A DNA stretch of 18,666 bases from UBA8437 sp003445035 (GTDB lineage Bacteria > Planctomycetota > Planctomycetia > Planctomycetales > Planctomycetaceae). The translations under genes and the position numbers were made by a program. The notes below the pieces were generated by a model. It was not told the DNA's origin. It did not search any database and saw only the letters and a program-made list of their open reading frames with translations. Below are positions 1 to 7,545 of the stretch, piece after piece. The number at the start of each line of letters is the position of its first letter. The stretch's first letter is position 1. The DNA lies in the NCBI GenBank assembly GCA_937901285.1, contig CALCHI010000583.1:1-18666 (forward strand). Reading direction: 5' to 3'.

Positions 1-122
1 CCGAAGCGACCGAAGCGACCGAAGCGACCGAAGCGACCGAAGCGACCGAAGCGACCGAAGCGACAAGGGCGACAAGGGCGACAAGGGCGACAAGGGCGAC
101 AAGGGCGACCGAGAAGAAGCGA
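1..122 (+). repeat. Two adjoining 9-bp tandem repeat arrays, in-frame
   Basis: Seven perfect copies of CCGAAGCGA (1-63) are followed directly by five perfect copies of CAAGGGCGA (64-108) and then a decayed piece to about 122. The first array continues off the left edge, so seven is a minimum. Read in the frame of the downstream coding region, the arrays encode (Glu-Ala-Thr)7 and then (Arg-Ala-Thr)5. The two units share a GCGAC core, so they probably arose from one ancestor by slippage. Near-perfect identity, including third codon positions, points to recent expansion. Confidence 0.95.
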
Positions 123-626
123 ACCGGCCGCGGTGCTCTGAAAGACCGGTCAGAAGTGACAACATTCGAATCATTGAGTGTGGGTGGAGCTTCATCCAAT
201 GGAGGGGCAAGCCGGGGATCCGGACGGGCGGCTGACGGAGCTCCCCGGCAATGGGGAGTCGCGTCACTGGGAGCGACGATTGGCTACGAACGATCGGTTG
301 ATGTGAAGGTCGAACAGAACGGAGTGACGGTTGTCGGACAACCTCGGATCGATGTGACGACCAAAGGTGGAGATTTCCTGCCGGTCGAGGAACTCAAGCG
401 GAAGGTGATTCGCGCGGTGCAGCGAACCGCAAGGACCTGGGGGCAACCCCCGGCAAGGTTCTACTGGGTGCCGGCGATTCGGTTCACCGTCAGTCCGGGA
501 GGGACTTTGCACTACGAGCGGCTCAACAGTTTGTTCCGCAGTTGGAGACTCTCGACATCGGTCAACTACGTGTTGCCGACGGCTTCGGAACCGAAGGTGA
601 GGCTGATCGAGGAGCCGAGCCCATGA
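3..626 (+). CDS. C-terminal part of a hypothetical protein with EAT/RAT repeats (5' partial)
   Basis: The frame is open from the left edge to the TGA at 624-626 with no stop. The gene therefore starts outside the window, and the GTG at 156 is probably internal. The visible 207 residues begin with an acidic Glu-Ala-Thr tract and a basic Arg-Ala-Thr tract. A Lys/Arg-rich linker and a Gly/Ser-rich linker (about residues 52-80) follow. A globular tail of about 110 residues contains the segments GVTVVGQPRIDV, LPVEELKRKVIRAVQ and FYWVPAIRFTVSPGG. I see no membrane segment in this part. The stop overlaps the next start (ATGA, 623-626), so the two genes are almost certainly translationally coupled and probably act together. 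I do not recognise the family. From the partner I infer an accessory or periplasmic component of an ExbB/ExbD-like module, with low certainty. The end and frame are secure; the function is not. Confidence 0.75.
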   Translation, partial: EATEATEATEATEATEATEATRATRATRATRATRATEKKRTGRGALKDRSEVTTFESLSVGGASSNGGASRGSGRAADGAPRQWGVASLGATIGYERSVDVKVEQNGVTVVGQPRIDVTTKGGDFLPVEELKRKVIRAVQRTARTWGQPPARFYWVPAIRFTVSPGGTLHYERLNSLFRSWRLSTSVNYVLPTASEPKVRLIEEPSP

Positions 627-1699
627 GACGTCGACGCGAGACATCCCAGCAGGCTGCCGGTGACGACTCGTTTCTTGACATCGTCGCCAACATCGTTGGG
701 ATCCTGATCATCCTGATCGTCGTGGCCGGTGTGCGCGCCAGTCGTGCTCCCATCGAATTTCCGGAAACGGTCACCGGGCCGGATGAACCAGAACCTCCGC
801 CAACCGAAGTGGTGACCCCTCCTCCGCCCGCAACCCCGTTTCGGGTCACGGCTCCGGAAATCACCGATCGCACCGACGAAGTCACCAGGCTGTCGGATGT
901 GTCGTCAGAAGTCCGAGGCCGTCTCGCTGAGGCTCTCAAGACGTTGTCGACCGTCCGGAGACGGGCCGCCGAGAGGCACGAGCAGATCACGTCGGTGCGA
1001 AAAGAGCAGGCCGATCAGCGGCCGGACGTGGGTGCCCTGTCCCTCCAGGTCAAGGCGGCACGCGGGGCTGTCAAGGATCTTGAACGAGAACGGAAGCAGG
1101 CTCGCCTGTTACTCCAGAAACTCGTTGCCACACCCACCGACGAAGTGGTCAATGTGCCACACCGGTTGACACCGGTTGGTCGCAGCGTACGTGGTGCCGA
1201 ACAGCATTTTCACGTGAGGAATGGCCGTGTGGTTCTGATCCCACTGGATCGGCTCAAGCAACGGGTTCGAGACCAGATGGCCCGCTACGGTCGCATGATG
1301 TCCCGTTTCCGCAAACACGAGGGGCAGGTTGGTCCGGTCGAAGGCTTCGTGATGGAATACACCGTCGAACGGCTTCCGGTGGCGGCGGTGGATGAACTAC
1401 GACGGGGTCGGGGAATGATCCGGATCGGGGTGACGCGTTGGACAATTCAGCCCGAGCCCGACCTCGAGTCCGAACCGATCGAGGTGGCGTTGTCCAGCAG
1501 TTCGAGGTACCAGACGGTCCTGCGAGCGTGTGGACCCGAGACGGCACTGACCTTCTGGGTCTACCCCGACAGTTTCTCGGAAGTGAGGCGGTTGCAGGCG
1601 GCGGCACACAAGGCCGGGTTCCGGGTCGCTGCGCGGCCGCTGCCTCCGGGCGTCACGATCTCGGGATCTCCCGACGGCACCCGATCACAGGCCCAGTAG
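623..1699 (+). CDS. ExbD/TolR-like single-pass membrane protein with coiled coil
   Basis: 358 residues from the ATG at 623, which overlaps the upstream stop by four bases. An in-frame ATG at 542 lies inside the upstream gene and is unlikely. Residues 1-13 are basic and cytoplasmic. Residues 14-37 (DDSFLDIVANIVGILIILIV and a little beyond) form the only membrane helix, with Asp19 near its cytoplasmic end as in ExbD/TolR/MotB-type stators. A Pro-rich stretch follows (about 53-72). Residues about 85-170 are rich in Arg, Glu, Leu and Gln in a coiled-coil pattern. The C-terminal domain ends in YPDSFSEVRRLQAAAHKAGF (about 314-333), reminiscent of the Asp-then-helix end of ExbD periplasmic domains. 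Seen: one TM with an acidic residue, coiled coil, translational coupling. Inferred: a subunit of a proton-driven transducer whose ExbB/TolQ-like channel would be encoded upstream of the window. It is much longer than classical ExbD (about 140 residues), so it may be only a distant analogue. Confidence 0.75.
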   Translation: MRRRRETSQQAAGDDSFLDIVANIVGILIILIVVAGVRASRAPIEFPETVTGPDEPEPPPTEVVTPPPPATPFRVTAPEITDRTDEVTRLSDVSSEVRGRLAEALKTLSTVRRRAAERHEQITSVRKEQADQRPDVGALSLQVKAARGAVKDLERERKQARLLLQKLVATPTDEVVNVPHRLTPVGRSVRGAEQHFHVRNGRVVLIPLDRLKQRVRDQMARYGRMMSRFRKHEGQVGPVEGFVMEYTVERLPVAAVDELRRGRGMIRIGVTRWTIQPEPDLESEPIEVALSSSSRYQTVLRACGPETALTFWVYPDSFSEVRRLQAAAHKAGFRVAARPLPPGVTISGSPDGTRSQAQ

Positions 1700-1733
1700 C
1701 CGGTCGTGGTTCCGGCGTCACTTTGCCGATCCA

Positions 1734-4700
1734 CTACTTCTTCTTGGCGGCCGGTTTGGGGGGCAGGCTGCGGAGTTGAATGGGCCGGTTGGGCAGCAGC
1801 GATCCTCCTCCGACGGCCCGGACCGCCAACTGGACGCCGGGCAGCACGCGGGCCTCGTTGTCCTGTCCGGCGGCGATCGCGATCGTGAAGGTTGTCTTTC
1901 CAGCCGGGACGACGGTCTTGCCGCCGACAAAACCCGACAGTTTTTTGTCGATGATGATCTCCAGCTCGACCGGTCCACTGAAGCCGGGATCGCGTTTCAC
2001 CGTGCCGCTGACATTGTTGACGATGTTGCTGGCCAACGTGGTCGTCTTGGGGTCGAAACTCACGGTGACGGCATTGCGGACCGGGATCCGGAAGGGCCGC
2101 GAGAAGACGCGTCCCTGGACGGCAGTCGCATACCCGTGCGTCAGCAGATCCCCTCGGAGGACGAATTCGATCGCGGCAGCGGGCACGTCAGCCGGGACGG
2201 ACAGCGTGATGGATGCCGGCGGTCCATCGATGGTGATTGCCTGGTTGGGCATCGCGCGGACGATCGGCCGGTTGCCCTTGCCCCGGTTCTTGGGGTCGAT
2301 GGGGCGGAGGGGTTCGTTGGAAAGCGAGGCAATGCGGATGGCCTGGCCGGTTCGGTTTTCCGGGACCAGGCCACGGGCGGCCACGGTGATGCGGGCCGAC
2401 TGGCCGCGGTAGATCGCCACGGGGGTGGAGACAATTTCCAACGCCGCGCCGCTGGGACGGGTCAGCCCGACCGGCAACAGGTCCTCGTGGCCGGGGACCG
2501 ACTGGCTGGCCACGCGGGCGTTGCGACGCAGGATCGGCTTGGTGCCGACCGATTCGCCCACCAGGCTGAGAGATCGCAATGCGTTGTCGTTGCCGCCGGA
2601 CGACCGGGTCACGGTGATCGAAACGACTCCGGCCACCCCGGCAGCGATCGACGACGGAGTGAGTCGGACTTGTTCGTCGCCGACGACCGACAGGGCGATC
2701 GCGCCGTTGTAGCCGGCCCGGTTGACCTGCAACTTGATCATCGCCGAGCCGACCCGTGGCAGGTTCAACTGTGACGTCTGCAGAGCCAGTGAGAAATCGG
2801 GGCGGCCGATCGGACTGGACTGCAGGCGATACAGGAAGTGTGAACCGCCACGACCATAGAGGTCGGCCACGGCGACCTCGATCCGGGTGACTTTCTCGGG
2901 GACGGTGAAGTCCAGACGAGGGTCGCGGGATCCGGCCCGGTCCTGGCTGGTGGCCACGGGTTTCCCGTCGACAAGGACGGTCAATTCGCCGTCGATCGGG
3001 GAATCGATGGCTCGTCCGGCGAGATTCAGTCGCAGTTTCTGTCCCGGAGTGACATCCAGAGAGAAGCGATCGGTCTCACCGGGCTTCGAGATTCTCCCGC
3101 TGATCGTCAACGGAGCCTTCAACGTGGCTGAGAACCTGGAGTCGATGGCGGTCCCCGGCTTGTTGGGTTCGACCACCTCGGTTCCCCGGGTGATTCTCAG
3201 TACCGGAGCGGGGCCGAGCAGGCCCGCGAGCTTGGGCGTGCCGACCAGCGCGCCGGTCAGTGAACCGGATTTTCTCAGGTCGACGGCCAGGGTTGTGCCG
3301 TTGGGCAGTCCGGTGCCGACTGGCGTCACGCGAATTTCACTGCCGGCGATCGCAGCGGGTGGAAAGACGGTGTCGACCAGCACCAGGTCGCCGATCTTGA
3401 CTCGAAAGTGGCTGTTGGCTGGTGCCTTGTAACTGAGATCGTGGATCTCGATGGCATAAATCCCGTCGGCCGGCACGGTGACCTCGGCCCGTGTGTCACC
3501 CTTCAGTGGCACTTTCGACCACTCAATCGCCAGCGGTGTTCCCTGGGCGTTTTTGATCTCGATCACCGGCTCGCATGACGCCCCCAGTCGACGAGACTCG
3601 ACGTCGGCCACCAGCCGTTGCCCTTTTTTTGCCTGGACGAAACCCCGGGCAATTTGAGATCCGGAGATCAGGCCCGAGAGGGCGACGGGGAGCTGGGCCG
3701 GTGTCTTACTGGACGCTGCAGTGACCGAACGCTGAGGCAGCCGATCGACGGCCATTGTCAGGGGGTTGCTGAGGCCCCCGGCAGTCGAGACGCGGACCGG
3801 GAACAACCCGGCCGGCGCATTGTCTGCGAGCGTGATGTCGATAGTCAGTTGGCCCGCATTGGATCCCTTGACCACCTTGGCCTGAAGCCCGGGCACCGGG
3901 GCCAGCAGCAGGGGGTTGGGTGCGAGGTTCTTGCCGGTGAGCACGAGGCGGGTGGTCTGCCCGATCTGAAGTCCACGCAGCGAAACGGCAGAGATTTGCG
4001 GCGCGGCCGGCAGTGCGGCAGCCGGCTGCTTGTCACGGGCAAAACGTTTCCCGGCATCTGCTCCAGCGACTTCGGAGAACAACCTCGCGGCCTCGGCCGC
4101 AGTCAGTTCGCGGTCGAACAACTGAAACTCGTCGACGACTCCGCTGAAGTGTTCCTGGGCCGGGGTACTGGCACCAATGGTCAGCGGAGCGGAGTTGGCC
4201 AGGCCGGCGGTCTTGACGTCCAGCAGCCAGACATCGGTGCCCTGTACCAGGTCGCGGTCGGGTTTGCCTACCCGGGTGGCGGGTTGTCCGTTGACGAACA
4301 ATCTCACGCGGACGTCGTCGGCCGCGGTGTCCTTGTCTGCGGCCGGTGCGTCCCCGACGGACAGCGATGCGACCAGGTGCACCCGTTGGCGGACGCCGAG
4401 CACGCCCTTGACGCTGTACCGCACAACGCGGAAACCGCTGCCGTCGTTGACGTACAACTGCAGCATGTCGCTCTTGGGCTGGAAGTTGATGCCGTAGTTG
4501 GAACGTCCCGTTTTGTCAGTCGATCGTTTGGCGAACAGGCCGTGGAAGGCTCCGTCACCGGCGGCATGGAAATTGACGAGCAGCAGGGACACCGAGACGG
4601 CGTTTTTCCGTGAGGTGTCGGGACTGCTGGGGATCTGGATGAACTGCTTGCGGCCGGAATCGAAAAGGATCGCCCGTCCACCGGCGGTGTTCGAGAAGGG

Positions 4701-4892
4701 GCTTGGTACGCGACGAGCCCCGGCAACCAGACTTCCGGAATTGTCGGCCTGGCCGCCGGGAGCCGTGTCGACAGCCGGCCCGGATTTTTCGTTGAAGTCC
4801 AGGTCGAGGATCGCGGTGCCGCGGACCGATGCGGCTTCGGCTCGGATTGCGGGGAGTCCGACAAGGCACAACAGGAGGAAAAGGCGGAGCAT
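1734..4892 (-). CDS. Secreted multidomain protein: LamG/concanavalin-like plus PPC-like and Ig-like domains
   Basis: 1052 residues from the ATG at 4892. This start is preferred over the ATG at 4931 because it has AGAGG seven bases upstream and begins directly with a signal peptide (MLRLFLLLCLVGLPAIRAEA, 1-20). Domains in order: a LamG/laminin-G-like jelly roll (about 25-275) with the typical end FSGVVDEFQLFDRELTAAEA; an IPT/TIG-like beta domain (about 298-385); a first pre-peptidase C-terminal-like domain (about 390-505) with the typical GIYAIEIHD strand; a second PPC-like domain (about 605-700) beginning with ISGRISKPGETDRFSLDV; then several Ig-like beta repeats to a Lys-rich end, KPAAKKK. 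I see no catalytic motif, so binding or a structural role in the periplasm, cell surface or medium is likely. It is the last gene of a minus-strand run, 93 bp after the thioredoxin gene, and converges on the ExbD-like gene with a 34-bp gap. Planctomycetes carry many such LamG/PPC proteins of unknown role. Domain calls are by eye. Confidence 0.85.
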   Translation of the reverse strand: MLRLFLLLCLVGLPAIRAEAASVRGTAILDLDFNEKSGPAVDTAPGGQADNSGSLVAGARRVPSPFSNTAGGRAILFDSGRKQFIQIPSSPDTSRKNAVSVSLLLVNFHAAGDGAFHGLFAKRSTDKTGRSNYGINFQPKSDMLQLYVNDGSGFRVVRYSVKGVLGVRQRVHLVASLSVGDAPAADKDTAADDVRVRLFVNGQPATRVGKPDRDLVQGTDVWLLDVKTAGLANSAPLTIGASTPAQEHFSGVVDEFQLFDRELTAAEAARLFSEVAGADAGKRFARDKQPAAALPAAPQISAVSLRGLQIGQTTRLVLTGKNLAPNPLLLAPVPGLQAKVVKGSNAGQLTIDITLADNAPAGLFPVRVSTAGGLSNPLTMAVDRLPQRSVTAASSKTPAQLPVALSGLISGSQIARGFVQAKKGQRLVADVESRRLGASCEPVIEIKNAQGTPLAIEWSKVPLKGDTRAEVTVPADGIYAIEIHDLSYKAPANSHFRVKIGDLVLVDTVFPPAAIAGSEIRVTPVGTGLPNGTTLAVDLRKSGSLTGALVGTPKLAGLLGPAPVLRITRGTEVVEPNKPGTAIDSRFSATLKAPLTISGRISKPGETDRFSLDVTPGQKLRLNLAGRAIDSPIDGELTVLVDGKPVATSQDRAGSRDPRLDFTVPEKVTRIEVAVADLYGRGGSHFLYRLQSSPIGRPDFSLALQTSQLNLPRVGSAMIKLQVNRAGYNGAIALSVVGDEQVRLTPSSIAAGVAGVVSITVTRSSGGNDNALRSLSLVGESVGTKPILRRNARVASQSVPGHEDLLPVGLTRPSGAALEIVSTPVAIYRGQSARITVAARGLVPENRTGQAIRIASLSNEPLRPIDPKNRGKGNRPIVRAMPNQAITIDGPPASITLSVPADVPAAAIEFVLRGDLLTHGYATAVQGRVFSRPFRIPVRNAVTVSFDPKTTTLASNIVNNVSGTVKRDPGFSGPVELEIIIDKKLSGFVGGKTVVPAGKTTFTIAIAAGQDNEARVLPGVQLAVRAVGGGSLLPNRPIQLRSLPPKPAAKKK

Positions 4893-4899
4893 CACGAGA

Positions 4900-4904
4900 C
4901 CTCT
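4900..4904 (-). promoter_or_regulatory. Shine-Dalgarno site AGAGG
   Basis: AGAGG lies seven bases before the ATG at 4892, an ideal distance. The upstream in-frame ATG at 4931 has no such site. This decides the start of the LamG/PPC gene. Confidence 0.6.
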
Positions 4905-4985
4905 GGAGGGTGGCATGTCGCTGGCATCCATCTTAGCCGCTGGCCGAAGTGGTTCCCACGCTCGGATGATCCGCCAGGTGGAGGA

Positions 4986-5909
4986 TCAGTAGAGCAGGGT
5001 GGCCAATTTGCGGCGGGCCTGGCTGACCAGTTCGGGGTTGGCCGTGGGCATCCCAAAACAGACGACCAGTGCATCGCGGGCCCGCTGGCCGGCGCCGTCA
5101 CGGTCGCGTGCGACAATGTCCAGGCAGATTTCGAACGCCTCCTCGAACTGCCGCTCCGCTGCAAGGGCTTCGGCCAGTTTCAATTGCAGGTCCAGGTCAT
5201 CGGGGGATTCCTCGGAGGCCTCCCGCGCCTGGCTGACTCCACCGGATTCGCTGGCCGAGGTGGTGATGTCGAGCTGGTCCTTCAGCGACTGGGCTTCGGG
5301 TTCGAGGAAGCCTCTTTGCTCAAGGTCTGCGATCAGCGAGGCCGCGCCGGCGTTGTCGCCCAGGGTGATTGCCGCGCGGGACAGGTGGATCTTCAAAGCG
5401 GCGTTGTCCGGTTCGAGCACCAGCGCCTCGCGGTACTTCGCTGCCGCTCCGGCCGGGTCCTCGGACTCCAGTTCCTCGCCGTCGGCCATCAGGACCGAGA
5501 CCTCCGAGGGGACGAATCGGGACAGCCATTCGCGGAGCTGCTCTTCGGTCGGAACTCCCGGCACACTGTCGACTGGTTGACCTCCCAGAAATGAGACCAG
5601 CAACGGGATCGACTCGACCTGGAAGGCCGTGGCCAGGTCCTGGCAATCTTCGATGTTGACCTTCACCAGGTGCCAGCGGCCGGCCGCTTCAGTGACGAGT
5701 TTCTCGAGCAACGGCGCCAACTGGCGACAGGGATCGCACCACGGGGCCCAGAAGTCGACCACCACGGGGGCCTGCTGAGATCGCACCATCACGTCCTGCT
5801 CGAACGACTCGGCCGTCGTCTCGTGGATCCACGGGGAATCGTGGTTGCCGGCTTGGCCGGAGGATGCGGATGCGTCGTCGGAGGGGTTCAGCAGGGGGGA
5901 GTCGTTCAT
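4986..5909 (-). CDS. cnoX: CnoX/YbbN-type thioredoxin with TPR tail
   Basis: 307 residues from the ATG at 5909. An in-frame upstream start at 5993 would run into the preceding gene. There is no signal peptide, so the protein is cytoplasmic. Residues 1-28 are a polar leader. Residues about 33-140 are a thioredoxin fold with redox motif WCDPC (57-61, Cys58 and Cys61) and the cis-Pro loop SIP (Pro102). Residues about 160-307 are TPR-like helices. They end in FEICLDIVARDRD and ARRKLATLLY, the hallmark of the YbbN/CnoX C-terminal domain. Known for the family: CnoX is a chaperone-redoxin that guards proteins from over-oxidation and passes them to GroEL or DnaK. E. coli CnoX lacks the full CxxC, whereas this protein keeps both cysteines, as the redox-active alphaproteobacterial versions do. 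Asp in place of Gly in CGPC is unusual. The start is 68 bp after the DUF1598-like gene's stop on the same strand, so co-transcription is plausible. No strong ribosome site is visible. Confidence 0.85.
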   Translation of the reverse strand: MNDSPLLNPSDDASASSGQAGNHDSPWIHETTAESFEQDVMVRSQQAPVVVDFWAPWCDPCRQLAPLLEKLVTEAAGRWHLVKVNIEDCQDLATAFQVESIPLLVSFLGGQPVDSVPGVPTEEQLREWLSRFVPSEVSVLMADGEELESEDPAGAAAKYREALVLEPDNAALKIHLSRAAITLGDNAGAASLIADLEQRGFLEPEAQSLKDQLDITTSASESGGVSQAREASEESPDDLDLQLKLAEALAAERQFEEAFEICLDIVARDRDGAGQRARDALVVCFGMPTANPELVSQARRKLATLLY

Positions 5910-5977
5910 CGGTGTCGGTCCGGTGGAGTGAACTGCTCGGGGGCGGGGACGATGATGGGGGAGGGAGATCGTGACGA

Positions 5978-7444
5978 TCAGTCCCACCACCATGGGTGTT
6001 GGCGAGGGGGCATGGTTTTGAGAGCCTTCAGGCGGCGCTGGTCGAACTGGTCATCGTCGGAGATCTTTGTCGGGATGCGGTTGATGGCCTGTTGCGGGCG
6101 GAGCACCACTCCGCCGGAAACCAGCCCCAGGACCACTCGGCCTCGAATATTGCGGGTGTTGTAGATGGACGAGATCTGTTTGGGTATTGAGCCCTTGGCC
6201 ACCTTGGCCCGGTCAGCCGCCAGGAAGAACGTCATTGCCCAACCGACCCGTTGCGGCAGTCGTTCCTTGCGGAGCAGTGCTGCGAGAATGCTGAGATCGA
6301 TCAGGTTCTGCAATTCGGCAAAGACCGGTGACTGTTTGGCCAACTGCGAGAACTTGTCTGTGAAGATCCTGGCGAATTGGCGTGTCGTGACCCGCGTGGT
6401 GGCCGCATCGATTCGGCGACCACCGGCCCCGTGCAATTCTTCCTGGGAGAGAATCTGGGCGCGTTGACCGGTCAGTTGAAATGCGAGCCGATCGTCGGTG
6501 GTGTAGATGGCCTCATAGAGTGGAGTGGCCCACCACCTTTGCATCGAGTTTCCCTGTGGCTTGATCAGCGAGAGATGGCTGCGCAGTCCGGCGACCTTCG
6601 GCCGCTGTAGTCCCAGGGCGATGTACTTCATCTGGACATCGGCATCGACCATGGCCTGTGCGAAGTGCGAGTCGGGAGGCACGCCCCAGACCCGGATGGC
6701 CTGGGGGCCGAGGATCTTGGCCAATTGCTTGAACCGACGACGGATGGCCGACACCGACGCGGCTGAGCTGTTGCGCTGCAGGTAGCGCCGGGCCTGCTCG
6801 AGTCGATCGGGAACCGGGTCGATCGAGACACCCAGGTCCCGGGTCGAGTTGATCGTCCGCAAGGCGACCATCAGGTCGTCGATCCTCAATGGAGGGCGTC
6901 CGGTCGTGACACCGACCACGCGTCCTTCGGCGTCGGGTGCGAAACCCTCGGCCGGTCCGGCAATCACGAGGTCCTTTCCGTCGGGATCGACGAACAGGTA
7001 GTCGATTCGCTGCAGCCCGGCCAGGAACTGGATATCCAGTGGAACGGGCGTCTTCTTTCCCTCGAACCGGGCACAGGCCCGTTCAAGCCGGACCAGGGAA
7101 ATCTTGCGCAGCGGACTCTGCCGGTTGATGTCACCGGCGAGATGTTTCTTGGCCAGGGCCTTGGCCTTCTTGTGAGCCAGCAGGTGGGCACGGCTGGTCG
7201 CAAACCGCGTCGAAACGACGCCCGCGGCGTCGACTTTGACACCACCGGCAAAACCTCCACCTCCTCCTCCGCCCTGGCCCCCGCCGCCAAAACCTCCTCC
7301 GCCCATTCCTCCGCCACCCATTCCTCCGCCACCCATTCCTCCGCCACCGCCAAAACCGAACTGGGCGGGGCAGGGTGGTGTTGCGGCGACGACCGCCAGG
7401 GTGGCGGCGGCGAGCACGAGCCACGGCAATCGCAGATGGTGCAT
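5978..7444 (-). CDS. Exported Gly-rich protein, resembles planctomycete DUF1598 family
   Basis: 488 residues. A signal peptide (1-28) ends at CPAQ. A Gly-rich tract (about 29-67) is built of GGGGM and GGGGF pentapeptides. A globular domain of about 400 residues follows, containing the segments IDYLFVDPDGKDLVIAGPAEG, DDLMVALRTINSTRDLGVSID and QMKYIALGLQRPKV, which are evenly conserved-looking and not repetitive. From memory this pattern (secreted, Gly-rich start, then a domain with VDPDGKDLVIAGPAEG) matches DUF1598, known mainly from planctomycetes and of unknown function; I could not check this. No enzyme motif is visible. The C-terminus is Trp/Pro-rich (HPWWWD). A weak AAGGA lies ten bases before the ATG, and a promoter-like TGGGCA-17-TATGAT is upstream at 7493-7521. 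It precedes cnoX on the same strand. Confidence 0.75.
   Translation of the reverse strand: MHHLRLPWLVLAAATLAVVAATPPCPAQFGFGGGGGMGGGGMGGGGMGGGGFGGGGQGGGGGGGFAGGVKVDAAGVVSTRFATSRAHLLAHKKAKALAKKHLAGDINRQSPLRKISLVRLERACARFEGKKTPVPLDIQFLAGLQRIDYLFVDPDGKDLVIAGPAEGFAPDAEGRVVGVTTGRPPLRIDDLMVALRTINSTRDLGVSIDPVPDRLEQARRYLQRNSSAASVSAIRRRFKQLAKILGPQAIRVWGVPPDSHFAQAMVDADVQMKYIALGLQRPKVAGLRSHLSLIKPQGNSMQRWWATPLYEAIYTTDDRLAFQLTGQRAQILSQEELHGAGGRRIDAATTRVTTRQFARIFTDKFSQLAKQSPVFAELQNLIDLSILAALLRKERLPQRVGWAMTFFLAADRAKVAKGSIPKQISSIYNTRNIRGRVVLGLVSGGVVLRPQQAINRIPTKISDDDQFDQRRLKALKTMPPRQHPWWWD
7302..7346 (-). repeat. 15-bp tandem repeat encoding GGGGM
   Basis: Three identical copies of CCCATTCCTCCGCCA (plus-strand reading), each coding for a Gly4-Met pentapeptide, sit inside a longer Gly-codon-rich stretch (about 7246-7360). 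Identity at third codon positions suggests recent slippage. This is low-complexity coding DNA, not a mobile repeat. Confidence 0.9.
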
Positions 7445-7492
7445 GAGGAGGGATTCCTTGGCCCGCAGTTCGGGTGACGGCAGATCATCTCC

Positions 7493-7521
7493 ATCATAGA
7501 CCTCTCGGGTGGACGTGCCCA
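7493..7521 (-). promoter_or_regulatory. Candidate promoter for the DUF1598-like gene
   Basis: On the minus strand, TGGGCA (7516-7521) and TATGAT (7493-7498) are separated by 17 bases, matching the sigma-70 consensus at 4/6 and 5/6. It lies in the 101-bp gap after the CitG-like gene, so the three downstream genes could be transcribed independently. Planctomycete promoters are poorly defined, so this is only a consensus match. Confidence 0.35.
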
Positions 7522-7545
7522 GAGGCTGGCCGTGCAGGAGTGGGA

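Noticed and set aside
1..108. CRISPR array or phage-type direct repeats at the left edge
   Set aside because: Units are 9 bp with no spacers and stay in one open reading frame, so this is coding tandem repeat.
1776..4613. Long plus-strand frames (1776-2774, 3618-4613) opposite the LamG/PPC gene
   Set aside because: Composition is Gly/Asp/Arg/Gln-rich with no motif; they are antisense shadows of a clear signal-peptide protein.
5910..5993. Start of the CnoX gene at 5993
   Set aside because: It would overlap the DUF1598-like gene and add a leader with no similarity to thioredoxins; the ATG at 5909 fits the family better, although neither has a strong ribosome site.
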